A DNA stretch of 64,000 nucleotides from contig NZ_CABVLY010000004.1 in the NCBI RefSeq assembly GCF_902498995.1, forward strand, positions 124,001 to 188,000, written 5' to 3'. Shown here one piece after another: positions 16,778 through 25,252 of the stretch; position 1 is the stretch's first letter; each line of letters starts with the position of its first letter. Source of the stretch: Burkholderia anthina. GTDB taxonomy: Bacteria > Pseudomonadota > Gammaproteobacteria > Burkholderiales > Burkholderiaceae. Made by a program: the position numbers and the translations under genes. The notes beneath the pieces were generated by a model that saw only the letters and a list, made by a program, of their open reading frames with translations, was not told where the DNA came from and made no database searches.

Positions 16778-17464
16778 ATGCAAGACCTCAAGATCGACCG
16801 CAATGCCAAAACCCTGCGCGAGCTGACGCTCGACAAACTGCGCGGCGCGATCGTGCAGGGGTATTTCCGGCCGGGCGCGCGGCTCGTCGAACGCACGCTG
16901 TGCGACGAGCTCGGCGTGAGCCGCACGGTGGTGCGCGAGGTGCTGCGGCATCTGGAAACCGAAGGGCTCGTCGAGACGGTATCGCGGCAAGGCCCGGTGG
17001 TGGCGCGGCTCGATCCGGCGCAAGTGGGCGAGATCTACGAGTTGCGCGGCCTGCTCGAAGCGAATGCGGCGCGCGCCTGTGCGGAAAGCGCGACGCCCGA
17101 AGTGGTGCAGCAACTGCGCGAGATCCGCGCGACGATCGAAGCGGCGTTCGAACAGCAGGAACTGCCGCGCGTGCTCGAATACACCGAGCGCTTCTACGAA
17201 ACGCTGTTCGAGGCCGCCGGCAAACAGGTGTCGCTGACGGTCGTCAAGACGCTCAACGCGCGCATCAACCGGTTGCGCGCACTGACCATCGCGATGCCGG
17301 GCCGCGGCAGCGATTCGAACAGCGAGATGAATCGCCTGCTCGACGCGATCGAGCGGCGCGACGGCGACGCGGCATCGGCCGCGTCCGCCGCGCACATCAA
17401 GCGGGTTTCTGAGCTGGCGTTGTCGGCGCTCGCGCAGCAGGGCGACGCGCCAACCGACGACTGA
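16778..17464 (+). CDS. GntR family transcriptional regulator (FadR/FCD subfamily)
   Basis: 228 residues from ATG 16778 (homologous N-terminus with the paralogue at 22903); an ATG at 16712 is unlikely. Residues from about 12 to 75 are the winged helix: LTLDKLRGAIVQGYFRPGAR, then CDELGVSRTVVREVLRHLET. Residues from about 85 to 220 are the all-helical FCD ligand domain (EIYELRGLLEANAARACAES, INRLRALTIAMPGRGS). Four TGGNATNCCA-type sites surround the gene in three promoter regions. It is thus the likely repressor of the DUF1185/monooxygenase operon, DUF1330, itself and the second flavin reductase (inference). Confidence 0.88.
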   Translation: MQDLKIDRNAKTLRELTLDKLRGAIVQGYFRPGARLVERTLCDELGVSRTVVREVLRHLETEGLVETVSRQGPVVARLDPAQVGEIYELRGLLEANAARACAESATPEVVQQLREIRATIEAAFEQQELPRVLEYTERFYETLFEAAGKQVSLTVVKTLNARINRLRALTIAMPGRGSDSNSEMNRLLDAIERRDGDAASAASAAHIKRVSELALSALAQQGDAPTDD

Positions 17465-17510
17465 CCGCATCACGCGCGCGGGCCTCGGCCCGCGTGGCTC
17501 AACCAGCACA

Positions 17511-17546
17511 GGCCGCCGGCATGCAATGCCGGCGGCCTTTTGTTTT
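17511..17546 (+). terminator. strong rho-independent terminator after the GntR gene
   Basis: GGCCGCCGGCAT (17511-17522) pairs perfectly with ATGCCGGCGGCC (17526-17537) across a three-base loop and is followed by TTTTGTTTT. The 12-base-pair stem and T tract make a textbook intrinsic terminator 46 bases after the GntR stop. Confidence 0.92.
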
Positions 17547-17586
17547 GCGCGGTGTTTTGTCCGGTTTCTTCTGCCGTTTCGACTCA

Positions 17587-17638
17587 TGGTATTCCATAAT
17601 ACGACGAGCATTGTTGTGGGTCATAAGATGGAATACCA
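17587..17638. promoter_or_regulatory. paired GntR-type operators before the second flavin reductase
   Basis: TGGTATTCCA (17587-17596) and TGGAATACCA (17629-17638) both match TGGNATNCCA. Their starts are 42 bases apart, about four helical turns, so two regulator dimers could sit on the same DNA face. They lie 39-90 bases before the ATG at 17677. Confidence 0.68.
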
Positions 17639-17676
17639 TAATCTCATCGAGTAACGAGTGATCACGGGAGCACGTC

Positions 17677-18645
17677 ATGACCGAGTCGATGACCGGGCAA
17701 ATCGCCGAGCAGGCATTCGATACCGCTGGATTCCGGCGCGCGCTGGGGGCGTTCGTCACCGGCGTGACGGTCGTCACGACGATCCAGCCCGACGGGTCGC
17801 CGCGCGGCTTCACCGCGAACTCGTTCACGTCGGTATCGCTCGACCCGCCGCTGATCCTCGTGTGCATCGCGAAGACGGCGTCGAGCCACGCGGTGTTCTC
17901 TGCCACGCAACGGTTTGCGGTGAGCGTGCTCGCGGAAAACCAGGCGGACGTATCGGGCGTGTTCGCGTCGAAGGCGCAGGACAAGTTCGCGCAAGTGCCG
18001 TGGGGCACGCGCAAGACCGGCGCCCCCGTGATCCACGACGCGGCGGCGAGCTTCGACTGCCGCACGCATGACGTCGTGGACGCGGGCGACCACATCATCC
18101 TGATCGGGCGCGTGGTCGATTTCGTGCAGACGAATGCGTCGCCGCTCGGCTATTGCCGGGGCGCGTACGTGAATTTCAGCCTGTCGCAGGATGCGTTGTC
18201 CGCCGCCGGCGCGCGTACGCATGTCGGCGCGATTCTCGAACATCGCGACGGGCTCGTGCTCGTCGATACGCCGCAAGGCCTGCGCTTGCCGACCGGCATC
18301 AAGCTGGAGCCGGCGAGCGACGCGACGAGCCTGCGCGGCGTGCTCGCGAAGCTCGGCCTCAACGCGCATCTCGACTTCCTGTTTGCCGTGTTCGAGGCGG
18401 CCGGCGAGCGCGAGCCGGGCGTCCACGTCTATTACCGCGGCCGCGTGATTCCCACCGGTTCGCCGTGGTTCGACGACAGCATTCGCATCGTGCCGCTCTG
18501 GCAGATTCCGTGGGACGAGATCGCCGATCACGCCGTGCGCTCGATGCTCGAACGCTATGTGCGCGAACGCAGGCAGGACGCGTACGGCATCTACGTCGGC
18601 GATTCGGACGCCGGGACGGTCCAGGCGCTGGCCCACGCGCATTGA
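17677..18645 (+). CDS. second flavin reductase with C-terminal degenerate Nudix-like domain
   Basis: 322 residues. The N-terminal half is a flavin reductase (GAFVTGVTVVTT, RGFTANSFTSVSLDPPLIL, DVVDAGDHIILIGRVVDF). The C-terminal half from about residue 190 is Nudix-like (THVGAILEHRDGLVLVDT, then LRLPTGIKLEPASDATSLRG) but without the catalytic REuxEE glutamates. It is a paralogue of the protein at 13922-14857 with the same two-domain order. No monooxygenase is encoded beside it; the matching TGGNATNCCA sites upstream tie it to the luciferase-like monooxygenase operon 3 kb away. It may be a backup or differently tuned FMNH2 source (inference). Confidence 0.85.
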   Translation: MTESMTGQIAEQAFDTAGFRRALGAFVTGVTVVTTIQPDGSPRGFTANSFTSVSLDPPLILVCIAKTASSHAVFSATQRFAVSVLAENQADVSGVFASKAQDKFAQVPWGTRKTGAPVIHDAAASFDCRTHDVVDAGDHIILIGRVVDFVQTNASPLGYCRGAYVNFSLSQDALSAAGARTHVGAILEHRDGLVLVDTPQGLRLPTGIKLEPASDATSLRGVLAKLGLNAHLDFLFAVFEAAGEREPGVHVYYRGRVIPTGSPWFDDSIRIVPLWQIPWDEIADHAVRSMLERYVRERRQDAYGIYVGDSDAGTVQALAHAH

Positions 18646-18828
18646 CGGCGCCGGCCGATGCCGGCGTGCCGCGCGCGGGCCGCGGCGATGCCCGCGCGAC
18701 CGCGGCGAAGCCATGAAAACAAGATCGAGAAGCCGGCGCGGCTGACGTCGCCGGCCTGAATACGCGCGCTCGAATGACCGCCGCCCCGGTGGCCGCGAGC
18801 CGCATCCGTTTCCCCTTGGAGAGAGACC

Positions 18829-19869
18829 ATGAGCAGCAGAAGCATCCCGCGTCTTGCAGCATCGCGTCTGGCCTGTATCGTGCCGTTGGCCGCCTTTTGC
18901 ACGGCGCCGGCACTGGCCGCGGACCCGATCGTGTTCACGAGCTGGGGCGGCACGACCCAGTCGTCGCAACAGAAGGATTGGGCGCAGCCGTTCACGCAGG
19001 CGAGCGGCATCAACGTGCTGATGGACGGGCCGACCGACTACGGCAAGCTCAAGGCGATGGTCGAGAGCGGCAACGTCAGCTGGGACGTGGTCGACGTCGA
19101 GGGCGACTTCGCGTACGCCGCGCAAAAGGCCGGCCTGATCGAGCCGATCGACTACGCGGTGGTGAACAAGGCCGACCTCGACCCGCGCTTCACGACGACG
19201 TCCGCGGTGGGCAGCTTCTACTACTCGTTCGTGCTCGGCTACAACAAGGCGAAGTACACCGCCGCGCAGCCGCAAACCTGGGCGGACCTGTTCGATACGA
19301 AACGCTTCCCGGGCAAGCGCACGTTCTACAAGTGGTCGGCGCCGGGCGTGCTCGAAATCGCGCTGCTCGCCGACGGCGTGGCGCCCAGCAAGCTGTATCC
19401 GCTCGATCTCGACCGCGCGTTCAAGAAGCTCGACTCGATCAAGGGCGACATCGTCTGGTGGAGCGGCGGCGCGCAGTCGCAGCAGCTGCTCGCGTCGGGC
19501 GAGGCGCCGATCGGCATGTTCTGGAACGGCCGGCTGCATGCGCTGGCGCAGACCGGCGTGCCGGTGGGCATTTCGTGGAACCAGAACCTGACCGCCGCCG
19601 ACATGCTCGTGATTCCGAAGGGCGCGAAGCATCGCGACGCGGCGATGAAGTTCCTGGCCGCCGCGACGAGCGCGCAGGCGCAGGCGAAATTCGCGGCCGA
19701 TACGGGCTATGCGCCGATCAACGTGAAGTCGGCCGCGCTGATGCCGCCGGCGATCGCGAAGACGCTGCCCGACCAGTACAAGACCTCGCAGATCAATCTC
19801 GACATGAAGTACTGGGCGGAGAACCGCGACGCGATCGCGAAGCGCTGGTACGCGTGGCAATCGAAGTAA
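18829..19869 (+). CDS. periplasmic substrate-binding protein of a polyamine/opine-type ABC importer
   Basis: 346 residues with GGAGAGAG before ATG 18829. A Sec signal peptide covers residues 1 to about 30 (ACIVPLAAFCTAPALAADP, cleavage after ALA or ALAA). The mature chain starts IVFTSWGGTTQSSQQKDW, the pattern of PotD/spermidine-putrescine-like extracellular solute-binding proteins (family 1/8). It is followed by two PotB/PotC-type permeases and a PotA-type ATPase. The ligand is probably a polyamine, opine or similar cationic compound, consistent with the GabD-like dehydrogenase downstream. Confidence 0.9.
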   Translation: MSSRSIPRLAASRLACIVPLAAFCTAPALAADPIVFTSWGGTTQSSQQKDWAQPFTQASGINVLMDGPTDYGKLKAMVESGNVSWDVVDVEGDFAYAAQKAGLIEPIDYAVVNKADLDPRFTTTSAVGSFYYSFVLGYNKAKYTAAQPQTWADLFDTKRFPGKRTFYKWSAPGVLEIALLADGVAPSKLYPLDLDRAFKKLDSIKGDIVWWSGGAQSQQLLASGEAPIGMFWNGRLHALAQTGVPVGISWNQNLTAADMLVIPKGAKHRDAAMKFLAAATSAQAQAKFAADTGYAPINVKSAALMPPAIAKTLPDQYKTSQINLDMKYWAENRDAIAKRWYAWQSK

Positions 19870-20010
19870 GCCGGCCCGTCACGATCGCGCCGGCACGCAT
19901 GTCGGTCAGGATTGCAGATCGAAGCGAGCCGGCCGGGTCGACCAACGAATCCGCATGGGGCCGGGGTATCGGGCGCGGACGCGCCGACGCCGGCCGACAC
20001 AGGAGACACC

Positions 20011-20895
20011 ATGCCCAACGTACTGAGTACCGTCGCGCATCCGCCCGCGGCGGCCGCGCGCAAGCGGCGCGACTGGCGCAGCATCCGGCTGCTGGCGCCC
20101 GCGATGCTGCTGCTCGCGATCTTCTTCCTGTTGCCGGTGCTGTCGCTGCTGTTGCGCAGCGTGCTCGAGCCGACGGCCGGGCTGCACAACTACCAGCAAC
20201 TGCTCGGCTCGACGACGTATCTGCGCGTGTTCGGCAATACGTTTCTCGTCGCGACGGTCGTGACGCTCGTCACGCTGCTAGTCGGCTTTCCGATGGCGTG
20301 GCTGCTCGCCATCGCGCCGCGCAAGCTCAGCGCCGTGCTGTTCGCGATCCTGCTGCTGTCGATGTGGACCAACCTGCTCGCGCGGACGTTCGCATGGATG
20401 GTGCTGCTGCAGGAGACCGGGCCGATCAACCGCGCGCTGATGGCGATCGGCGTGATCCACGAGCCGCTGTCGCTCGTGAACAACCTCACCGGCGTGACGA
20501 TCGGCATGACGTACATCATGCTGCCGTTTCTCGTGATGCCGCTGCATGCGACGCTGCGCGGCATCGACCCGTCGACGCTGCGCGCGGCGGCCGTGTGCGG
20601 CGCGAGCCGCTGGCAGGCATTCTGGCGCATCCTCGTGCCGCTCGCGATGCCGGGCGTCGCGTCGGGCGCGCTGATGGTGTTCGTGATGGCGCTCGGCTAC
20701 TTCGTCACGCCCACGCTGCTGGGCGGCCCGTCGTACATGATGCTTGCCGAGCTCATCGCGCAGCTCGTGCAGGAACTGCTGAACTGGGGCCTCGCCGGTG
20801 CCGCGGCTTGCGTGCTGCTCGCCGTGACGCTCGGGCTCTATGCGCTGCAACTGCGCTTTGCGGGCAGTGCGCGCGCCACCGCGGGAGGCCGCTGA
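20011..20895 (+). CDS. ABC importer permease (PotB type)
   Basis: 294 residues from ATG 20011, with AGGAG at 20001-20005. About six transmembrane helices; the first is LLAPAMLLLAIFFLLPVLSL. The EAA loop that contacts the ATPase is visible as LRAAAVCGASRWQAFWRILV followed by PLAMPGVASG. It matches the PotB/HisM-like first permease of spermidine/putrescine-type importers. It is encoded between the binding protein and the second permease. The next 86 bases hold a dispersed repeat inside the operon. Confidence 0.9.
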   Translation: MPNVLSTVAHPPAAAARKRRDWRSIRLLAPAMLLLAIFFLLPVLSLLLRSVLEPTAGLHNYQQLLGSTTYLRVFGNTFLVATVVTLVTLLVGFPMAWLLAIAPRKLSAVLFAILLLSMWTNLLARTFAWMVLLQETGPINRALMAIGVIHEPLSLVNNLTGVTIGMTYIMLPFLVMPLHATLRGIDPSTLRAAAVCGASRWQAFWRILVPLAMPGVASGALMVFVMALGYFVTPTLLGGPSYMMLAELIAQLVQELLNWGLAGAAACVLLAVTLGLYALQLRFAGSARATAGGR

Positions 20896-20981
20896 GATGA
20901 AACACCCCCCACGCTCACTACGTTCGCTGCCCCCCAAGGGGGCGTCAGCCTCCCTTGGGGCGGCCCGGCGGGAGGACTGAC
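20896..20981. repeat. dispersed intergenic repeat with inverted CCCCAAGGG / CCCTTGGGG arms
   Basis: Between the two permease genes lies a C- and G-tract element. CCCCAAGGG (20932-20940) pairs with CCCTTGGGG (20952-20960), next to a C-rich CACCCCCCACGCTCACTACG segment, and it ends in a GGAGG that serves as ribosome site for the next gene. I recognise this layout as a common intergenic element in Burkholderia and related betaproteobacteria, but copy number cannot be checked here. It separates otherwise tightly linked operon genes. Confidence 0.65.
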
Positions 20982-21782
20982 ATGTTGCTCGATTTCGATC
21001 GCCTGGGCGCGCTGCGCTGGATACTCGTGGCCGTGGGCGCGGCCGTCTCGCTGTTTCTGCTGCTGCCGATCGTCTTCATCGTCGCGCTGTCGTTCGGCGA
21101 TTCGCAGTGGCTGATCTTCCCGCCGCCGGGCTGGACGCTCGAATGGTATCGGCAGCTGTTCACCGATGCGGGCTGGATCGATTCGCTGCTGACCAGCGTG
21201 AAGCTGGCCGTGATCGTCACCGCGCTGTCGGTGTCGATCGGCTTTCTCGCGTCGCTGGCGCTGGTGCGCGGCACGTTTCGCGGCCGCGAGGCGGTGCGGG
21301 GCTTCTTCCTCACGCCGATGGTGCTGCCCGTCGTCGTGCTCGCCGTCGCACTCTATGCGTTCTTCCTGCGCATCGGCCTGAACGGCACGATGACCGGCTT
21401 CGTGATCGGCCACCTGATCATCGCGCTGCCGTTCTCGATCATCTCGATCAGCAACTCGCTCGTGAGCTTCGACACCGCGCTCGAGGACGCCGCGCTGATC
21501 TGCGGCGCGTCGCCGCTCACGGTGAAGCTGCGCGTCACGCTGCCCGCGATCCGGCTCGGCCTGTTCGCCGCCGCGATCTTCGCGTTCCTCGCGTCGTGGG
21601 ACGAAGTCGTGGTGTCGATCTTCATGTCGAGCCCGACGCTGCAAACGCTGCCCGTGCGGATCTGGGCGACCTTGCGGCAAGACCTGACTCCCGTCGTGGC
21701 GGCCGCGTCGTCGCTGCTCGTCGGATTGACGACCGTATTGATGCTGGCGGGCGCCGTGGTGCGCCGCGCACGCGCTCACTGA
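20982..21782 (+). CDS. ABC importer permease (PotC type)
   Basis: 266 residues from ATG 20982; the GGAGG at 20971-20975 comes from the end of the upstream repeat. About six transmembrane helices, beginning WILVAVGAAVSLFLLLPIVF. The EAA loop reads LEDAALICGASPLTVKLRVT followed by LPAIRLG. It matches the second, PotC-like permease of polyamine-type importers and partners the protein at 20011. The ATPase gene follows 11 bases later. Confidence 0.9.
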   Translation: MLLDFDRLGALRWILVAVGAAVSLFLLLPIVFIVALSFGDSQWLIFPPPGWTLEWYRQLFTDAGWIDSLLTSVKLAVIVTALSVSIGFLASLALVRGTFRGREAVRGFFLTPMVLPVVVLAVALYAFFLRIGLNGTMTGFVIGHLIIALPFSIISISNSLVSFDTALEDAALICGASPLTVKLRVTLPAIRLGLFAAAIFAFLASWDEVVVSIFMSSPTLQTLPVRIWATLRQDLTPVVAAASSLLVGLTTVLMLAGAVVRRARAH

Positions 21783-21793
21783 GGGTAACCGCC

Positions 21794-22891
21794 ATGACTG
21801 CTTTCCTGCAAATCCAGCGCCTGCGCAAGACCTATGACGATGTCGTCGCGATCGACCAGGTTTCGCTCGACGTGCGCAAGGGCGAATTCATGACCTTCCT
21901 CGGGCCGTCCGGCTCGGGCAAGAGCACGACGCTCTACATCGTCGCGGGCTTTCAGGCGCCGACCGACGGACGCGTGCTGCTCGACGGCAAGTCGTTGCTG
22001 TCGGTCGCGCCGAACCAGCGCCACATCGGCATGGTGTTTCAGCGCTATACGCTGTTCCCGCATCTCACCGTGGGCGAGAACGTCGCGTTTCCGCTGCGCG
22101 TGCGCCGCCGGCCTGAAGCCGACATCCGCGCGAAAGTCGAGCAGATGCTGAAGCTCGTGCATCTGGCCGAGTGCCGCGACCGCATGCCCGCGCAGCTCTC
22201 CGGCGGACAGCAGCAGCGCGTCGCCATCGCACGCGCGCTGGCCTACGATCCGCCCGTGCTGCTGATGGACGAGCCGCTTTCCGCGCTCGACAAGAAGCTG
22301 CGCGAGGAAATCCAGCTCGAATTGCGCCGCATTCACCAGGAAACCGGCGTGACGATCCTGTACGTCACGCACGATCAGGAGGAAGCGCTGCGCCTGTCGG
22401 ATCGCATCGCCGTGTTCAACCAGGGCCGCATCGAGCAGGTCGGCACCGGCGAGGAACTGTATGCGAACCCGGCTTCGCGTTTCGTCGCGAGCTTCATCGG
22501 CAACTCGAATTTCCTGCCGGTCAAGGTGACGAAGCACAGCGGCGGCCGCATGAGCGGCGTGCTGCCCAACGGCCTCGAAACGGCGTCGGACGTGTTCCAC
22601 CCGACGCTCGCCGTCGGCGACGAAGGCGCGCTGATGATCCGCCCGGAACAGATGCGGCTGAGCTCGCTGCAACACGCTGGCGGTTCGGGCGGCGCGGCGG
22701 GCCTGCCGGTGACCGTGCGCGACGTCACCTATCTCGGCGATGCGATGCACTACGCGGTGGCGACGCCGTGGCAGCAGGAGATCTCGATCCGGATGCCGGC
22801 CGCGCATCGCCACGACAGCGGCATCGTGATCGGCGCGCAGGCGCGGGTCGACTGGGACGCGCGCGACGTGCGCCTGTTCGCGCAAGCCTGA
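21794..22891 (+). CDS. ABC importer ATP-binding protein (PotA/FbpC type)
   Basis: 365 residues. Walker [10 protein letters not shown] is at residues 37-45, the signature [19 protein letters not shown] is around 135-153, Walker B LLMDEPLSALDKKLREE follows, and the switch histidine lies in VTHDQEEALRLSDR. The extra C-terminal 120 residues are the TOBE regulatory domain found in PotA- and MalK-like subunits. It energises the importer encoded by the three preceding genes. The GntR paralogue gene follows after only 11 bases, so it is probably in the same transcript. Confidence 0.92.
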   Translation: MTAFLQIQRLRKTYDDVVAIDQVSLDVRKGEFMTFLGPSGSGKSTTLYIVAGFQAPTDGRVLLDGKSLLSVAPNQRHIGMVFQRYTLFPHLTVGENVAFPLRVRRRPEADIRAKVEQMLKLVHLAECRDRMPAQLSGGQQQRVAIARALAYDPPVLLMDEPLSALDKKLREEIQLELRRIHQETGVTILYVTHDQEEALRLSDRIAVFNQGRIEQVGTGEELYANPASRFVASFIGNSNFLPVKVTKHSGGRMSGVLPNGLETASDVFHPTLAVGDEGALMIRPEQMRLSSLQHAGGSGGAAGLPVTVRDVTYLGDAMHYAVATPWQQEISIRMPAAHRHDSGIVIGAQARVDWDARDVRLFAQA

Positions 22892-22902
22892 CGGCGACGA
22901 TC

Positions 22903-23610
22903 ATGCGTCCCGCACTGCCGTCACTGAAAGTCCAGCGGCCCGCCGCCACGCTGCGGGAGCTTGCGCTCGAGAAAATGCGCAACGCCATCCTGGACGCGCA
23001 TTTCCAGCCGGGCGAGCGCCTCGTCGAACGCTCGCTGTGCGAGATTCTCGGCGTGAGCCGAACGGTCGTGCGCGAGGTCCTGCGGCATCTGGAAACGGAA
23101 GGCCTCGTCGATTCGGTACCGAACCAGGGGCCGATCGTCGCGGTGCTCGACTTCGCCACGGCGGCCGAGATCTACGAAATCCGCGCGCTGCTGGAGGGCG
23201 AGGCGGCGATGGCCTGCGCGCAGCATGCCGACGCGGCGCTCGTCGCGGATCTGGCGGCCTGCATCGACACCATCCGGGCCGCGTTCGACGCCCAGGATCA
23301 TCAGGCGGTGAAGGCGCTTACGTCGGCTTTCTACGAGCGCATGTTCAGCGCCGGAAAAAAGCACGTCGCGTGGGAGATCGTGCAGTCGTTGACCGCACGC
23401 ATCAACCGCTTGCGTGCGCTGACGATCGCTTCCGACGATCGCGGCACGCAGGCGGTCGACGAAATGCGCGCGATTCTCGCGGGGATCTCGTCGGGCGATG
23501 GCGCCGCGGCGCGCGAGGCGGCCATCGCACACGTACACCGCGTGGCCGAGATCGCACGCAAGCTGCTGGCTCAGGGGCACGAGAGCGCTTCGTGGCGTCA
23601 GGCGGGATGA
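22903..23610 (+). CDS. GntR family transcriptional regulator (FCD), paralogue of the one at 16778
   Basis: 235 residues from ATG 22903. The winged helix (LALEKMRNAILDAHFQPGER, then CEILGVSRTVVREVLRHLET) is nearly identical in its recognition region to the regulator at 16778. The FCD domain also shares EIYEIRALLEGEAAMACA and ARINRLRALTIAS. It ends the polyamine/opine-type importer operon and precedes the GabD-like gene. It probably controls the importer and the dehydrogenase in response to an imported acid or amine derivative (inference). No TGGNATNCCA site was found near it. Confidence 0.87.
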   Translation: MRPALPSLKVQRPAATLRELALEKMRNAILDAHFQPGERLVERSLCEILGVSRTVVREVLRHLETEGLVDSVPNQGPIVAVLDFATAAEIYEIRALLEGEAAMACAQHADAALVADLAACIDTIRAAFDAQDHQAVKALTSAFYERMFSAGKKHVAWEIVQSLTARINRLRALTIASDDRGTQAVDEMRAILAGISSGDGAAAREAAIAHVHRVAEIARKLLAQGHESASWRQAG

Positions 23611-23697
23611 TGCGCTCGGATTCGCGGTGGATGACGCGATGAGCATCGCATGGAATCCGGTTTTCACGGGATGACGCTCGTTCGCATTGCGAAATGA

Positions 23698-23718
23698 CGC
23701 GACTGAATCGCAGTCGCG
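23698..23718. promoter_or_regulatory. inverted repeat upstream of the GabD-like gene
   Basis: CGCGACTG (23698-23705) and CAGTCGCG (23711-23718) form a perfect 8-base inverted repeat with an AATCG spacer, in the 181-base gap between the GntR gene and the dehydrogenase gene. It could be an operator for the adjacent GntR protein or a small hairpin; no T tract follows. Confidence 0.35.
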
Positions 23719-23791
23719 CGGCGATTGAATTTTTATGGACCAGGCCATGCCCGGTCCGACACACGCATTTTTATCTCCGGAAGGAACGATC

Positions 23792-25252
23792 GTGGAATTG
23801 AATACGCTGTTGAAGGATCCGGCGCTGTTGCGCCAGCACGCTTACATCGACGGTCGATGGTGCGAGGCCGACTCGGGCGCAAGCTTCGGCGTGATCGACC
23901 CGGCAACGGGCGCAACGCTCGGCAGCGTCCCGTTGATGGGCGAAGCCGAGACATCGCGCGCGATCGATGCCGCGAACGCCGCATGGCCGGCGTGGCGTGC
24001 GACGACGGCGAAGGAGCGTGCGCGCATCCTGCGCCGCTGGTACGAGCTGATGATCGAACACGCGGACGATCTCGCGCTGATCCTCACCGCGGAGCAGGGC
24101 AAGCCGCTGGCCGAGGCGAAGGGCGAAATCGTCTACGGGGCGTCGTTCATCGAATGGTTCGCCGAAGAAGGCAAGCGCGTGGCGGGCGATACGCTCGCCA
24201 CGCCCGCGTCGGACAAGCGCCTGGTGGTGGTCAAGGAACCCGTCGGCGTGTGCGCGGCGATCACGCCGTGGAATTTCCCGAACGCGATGATCACGCGCAA
24301 GGTCGGGCCGGCGCTGGCCGCCGGCTGCCCGATCGTCGTGAAGCCCGCCGAAGCCACGCCGTTCTCGGCGCTCGCGCTGGCCGTGCTGGCCGAGCGCGCT
24401 GGCGTGCCGAGGGGCGTGCTCAATATCGTCACCGGCGACCCGAAGGCGATCGGCGGTGCCATGACGAGCAGCCCGGTGGTGCGCAAGCTTTCGTTTACCG
24501 GATCGACGGGCGTCGGCCGGCTGTTGATGGCGCAAAGCGCGCCGACGGTGAAGAAGGTGACGCTCGAACTGGGCGGGAACGCACCGTTCATCGTGTTCGA
24601 CGATGCGGATCTGGATGCCGCCGTGGCCGGCGCGATCGCGTCGAAGTACCGCAACAACGGGCAGACGTGCGTGTGCACCAATCGCTTCTACGTGCATGAC
24701 CGGGTGTACGACGCATTCGCCGCGAAGCTGGTCGAGGCGGTGAAGGGCCTGAAGGTCGGGCACGGCACCGAAAGCGGCGTGACGCTGGGGCCGTTGATCA
24801 ACGACGCGGCGCTGACCAAGGTCGAAGCGCACATCGCCGATGCACTCGGCAAAGGCGCGACGCTCGCGACCGGCGGCAAGCGGCACGTACTCGGGCAGGG
24901 CTTCTTCGAGCCGACGGTGCTGCTGAACACCACCGCGCGGATGGACGTCGCGCGAGAGGAAACGTTCGGGCCGCTCGCGCCGCTGTTCCGCTTCTCGAGC
25001 GACGAAGAAGTGGTGAAGCTCGCCAACGACACCGAGTTCGGGCTGGCCGCTTACTTCTACAGCCGCGATGCCGGGCGCGTGTGGCGGGTTGCCGAGCAGC
25101 TCGAATACGGGATGGTGGGGATCAACACGGGGCTGATTTCGAACGAGGTCGCGCCGTTCGGCGGCGTGAAGCAGTCGGGGCTGGGGCGCGAAGGGTCGCA
25201 CTACGGGATCGATGACTATCTGGTCATCAAATATCTGTGCATGGCGGTTTGA
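23792..25252 (+). CDS. gabD: NAD(P)+-dependent succinate-semialdehyde dehydrogenase-like enzyme
   Basis: 486 residues from GTG 23792, chosen because CGGAAGGA lies at the right distance and the length matches GabD; ATG 23735 would add 19 residues. The catalytic region NNGQTCVCTNRFYV has C293 and C295, the Cys-x-Cys pair characteristic of succinate-semialdehyde dehydrogenases (redox switch loop). TPWNFPNAMITRKVGPALAA and ELGGNAPFIVFDDADLDAAV also match GabD. It would convert succinic or glutaric semialdehyde to the dicarboxylate, the expected end of polyamine, GABA or related degradation. It lies just after the polyamine/opine-type importer. Confidence 0.88.
   Translation: MELNTLLKDPALLRQHAYIDGRWCEADSGASFGVIDPATGATLGSVPLMGEAETSRAIDAANAAWPAWRATTAKERARILRRWYELMIEHADDLALILTAEQGKPLAEAKGEIVYGASFIEWFAEEGKRVAGDTLATPASDKRLVVVKEPVGVCAAITPWNFPNAMITRKVGPALAAGCPIVVKPAEATPFSALALAVLAERAGVPRGVLNIVTGDPKAIGGAMTSSPVVRKLSFTGSTGVGRLLMAQSAPTVKKVTLELGGNAPFIVFDDADLDAAVAGAIASKYRNNGQTCVCTNRFYVHDRVYDAFAAKLVEAVKGLKVGHGTESGVTLGPLINDAALTKVEAHIADALGKGATLATGGKRHVLGQGFFEPTVLLNTTARMDVAREETFGPLAPLFRFSSDEEVVKLANDTEFGLAAYFYSRDAGRVWRVAEQLEYGMVGINTGLISNEVAPFGGVKQSGLGREGSHYGIDDYLVIKYLCMAV

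Noticed and set aside
20897..20981. Short plus-strand frame starting ATGAAACACCCC between the permease genes
   Set aside because: It is the translation of a dispersed intergenic repeat, not a conserved peptide.
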